This document shows, piece after piece, positions 63,564-64,000 of a DNA stretch of 64,000 nt. Source of the DNA: Streptococcus sp. CF8_St5-11 (GTDB lineage: Bacteria > Bacillota > Bacilli > Lactobacillales > Streptococcaceae); contig NZ_JANCOJ010000001.1 in the NCBI RefSeq assembly GCF_024295625.1, positions 310,001-374,000 of the forward strand, given 5' to 3'. Both the position numbers and the translations under genes were made by a program. Numbering within the stretch: position 1 is the stretch's first letter; the number at the start of each line of letters is the position of its first letter. The notes under the pieces are model-generated. The model saw only the letters and a list, made by a program, of their open reading frames with translations. It searched no databases and had not been told where the DNA came from.

Positions 63564-64000
63564 TATTGTTTGATAAACATCAGTCTTTCCTTATCCAAGT
63601 CCACTGCTAATTCATATTTGCCTTCATCATTTTTGCGGATATAACCTAAGACTTCTAAACTATCGACAAAGATGTCCTTGCGCTTTTGCTGGACTTCTTC
63701 TTTTTTGAGAAATTTGAGCAAAAAGCTGGTCATATACTTAAGAGCATACTCAGGATTGACATCTCCCAAGATGGCATAGAGCTTTTCTTGATCCTCCGTC
63801 AATGGGTATTGGTGAGCTACCTTATAAAAGTAATTGGAAAGGGTCTGTGCATGTCGCGCAAAGTCCGTCTCCTCTATGAGAATCGCTGCATTGGTCGTGT
63901 TGCGGAGTTCCGTTTGGAAGACCTTGGCTTTTAATTCTTGATAAACTGCACTGTCCTCTCGAACAAAGACCTCCTGATCCAAGTCAACAAGATCAGCTGA
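63563..64000 (-). CDS. Unknown soluble protein (N terminus beyond window)
   Basis: The frame is open to the right window edge, so at least 145 C-terminal residues are present and the true start is not visible. I do not recognise the protein. It is charged and mostly helical (DFARHAQTLSNYFYKVAHQ, ALKYMTSFLLKFLKKEEVQQ) and ends with strands KYELAVDLDKERLMFIK. No membrane segment or catalytic motif is seen. It converges on murE and shares its terminator. Confidence 0.6.
   Translation of the reverse strand, partial: SADLVDLDQEVFVREDSAVYQELKAKVFQTELRNTTNAAILIEETDFARHAQTLSNYFYKVAHQYPLTEDQEKLYAILGDVNPEYALKYMTSFLLKFLKKEEVQQKRKDIFVDSLEVLGYIRKNDEGKYELAVDLDKERLMFIKQ

Noticed and set aside
1-64000. CRISPR array, prophage, integrative element or transposase
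   Set aside because: No regularly spaced short repeats, no phage or integrase genes, and no transposase frame. tRNA-Thr has no attachment-site duplication that I could see.

Overview
The window reads as chromosomal DNA of an oral Streptococcus, most likely of the sanguinis/parasanguinis type. The evidence is the Firmicute core gene order, a lysine-type MurE, CodY, CtsR, CcpA and MtaR-like operators, a streptococcal PmrA relative, and short intergenic repeats of a kind common in this group. The species guess is weak. Most genes lie on the minus strand. I found no prophage, no transposase gene, no CRISPR array and no integrative element.

Layout. 1-7 kb: the end of an M24 prolidase, an Rrf2 regulator, a phosphoesterase, an FtsX-type ABC pair and the manganese transporter mntH. 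7.5-19.2 kb: a TetR regulator, tehB, a secreted C69 dipeptidase, then the housekeeping run ybeY-dgkA-era-mutM-coaE-pmrA-rpmG-secG-rnr-smpB (read right to left). 19.3-23.3 kb: a heterodimeric ABC exporter behind a leader-peptide attenuator, and tRNA-Thr. 23.3-30.3 kb: an acetyltransferase, ald, phoH, cvfB, frr, pyrH, rplA, rplK. 30.3-38.5 kb: a P-type ATPase, a VOC protein, ftsK and three unknown membrane-associated genes. 38.7-47.8 kb: a cyclophilin lipoprotein, an ABC-F protein, ogt, rsmI, yabA, holB, tmk, a YitT protein and a CBS-ACT protein. 48-52.5 kb: the livJHMGF branched-chain amino-acid importer. 52.6-57.8 kb: ylbG, clpP, upp, and mgtA with an M-box leader. 57.8-64 kb: two sulfur amino-acid PLP enzymes, a YtgP flippase, murE and a truncated unknown gene.

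Regulation is unusually readable. I see a CodY box on livJ, a CtsR box on clpP, a MET-box before the PLP enzyme pair, and cre sites on the dipeptidase and CBS-ACT promoters. Two transporters have short leader ORFs: one lies between an M-box and mgtA and has an Asp/Pro-rich start, and one lies before tandem terminators of the ABC exporter. Three genes (ftsK, murE, a DUF3397-like gene) have a -10 box only 6-7 bases before ATG and may be leaderless.

The most novel item is a four-copy intergenic element with a 138-base core (one copy is expanded). The core folds into a closing stem plus three hairpins, with compensatory changes between copies. Each copy sits between two copies of the local gene's own terminator hairpin, as if the element targets and duplicates intrinsic terminators. 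A second family has four copies of exactly 175 bases, ends in a terminator hairpin and also lies at gene ends.
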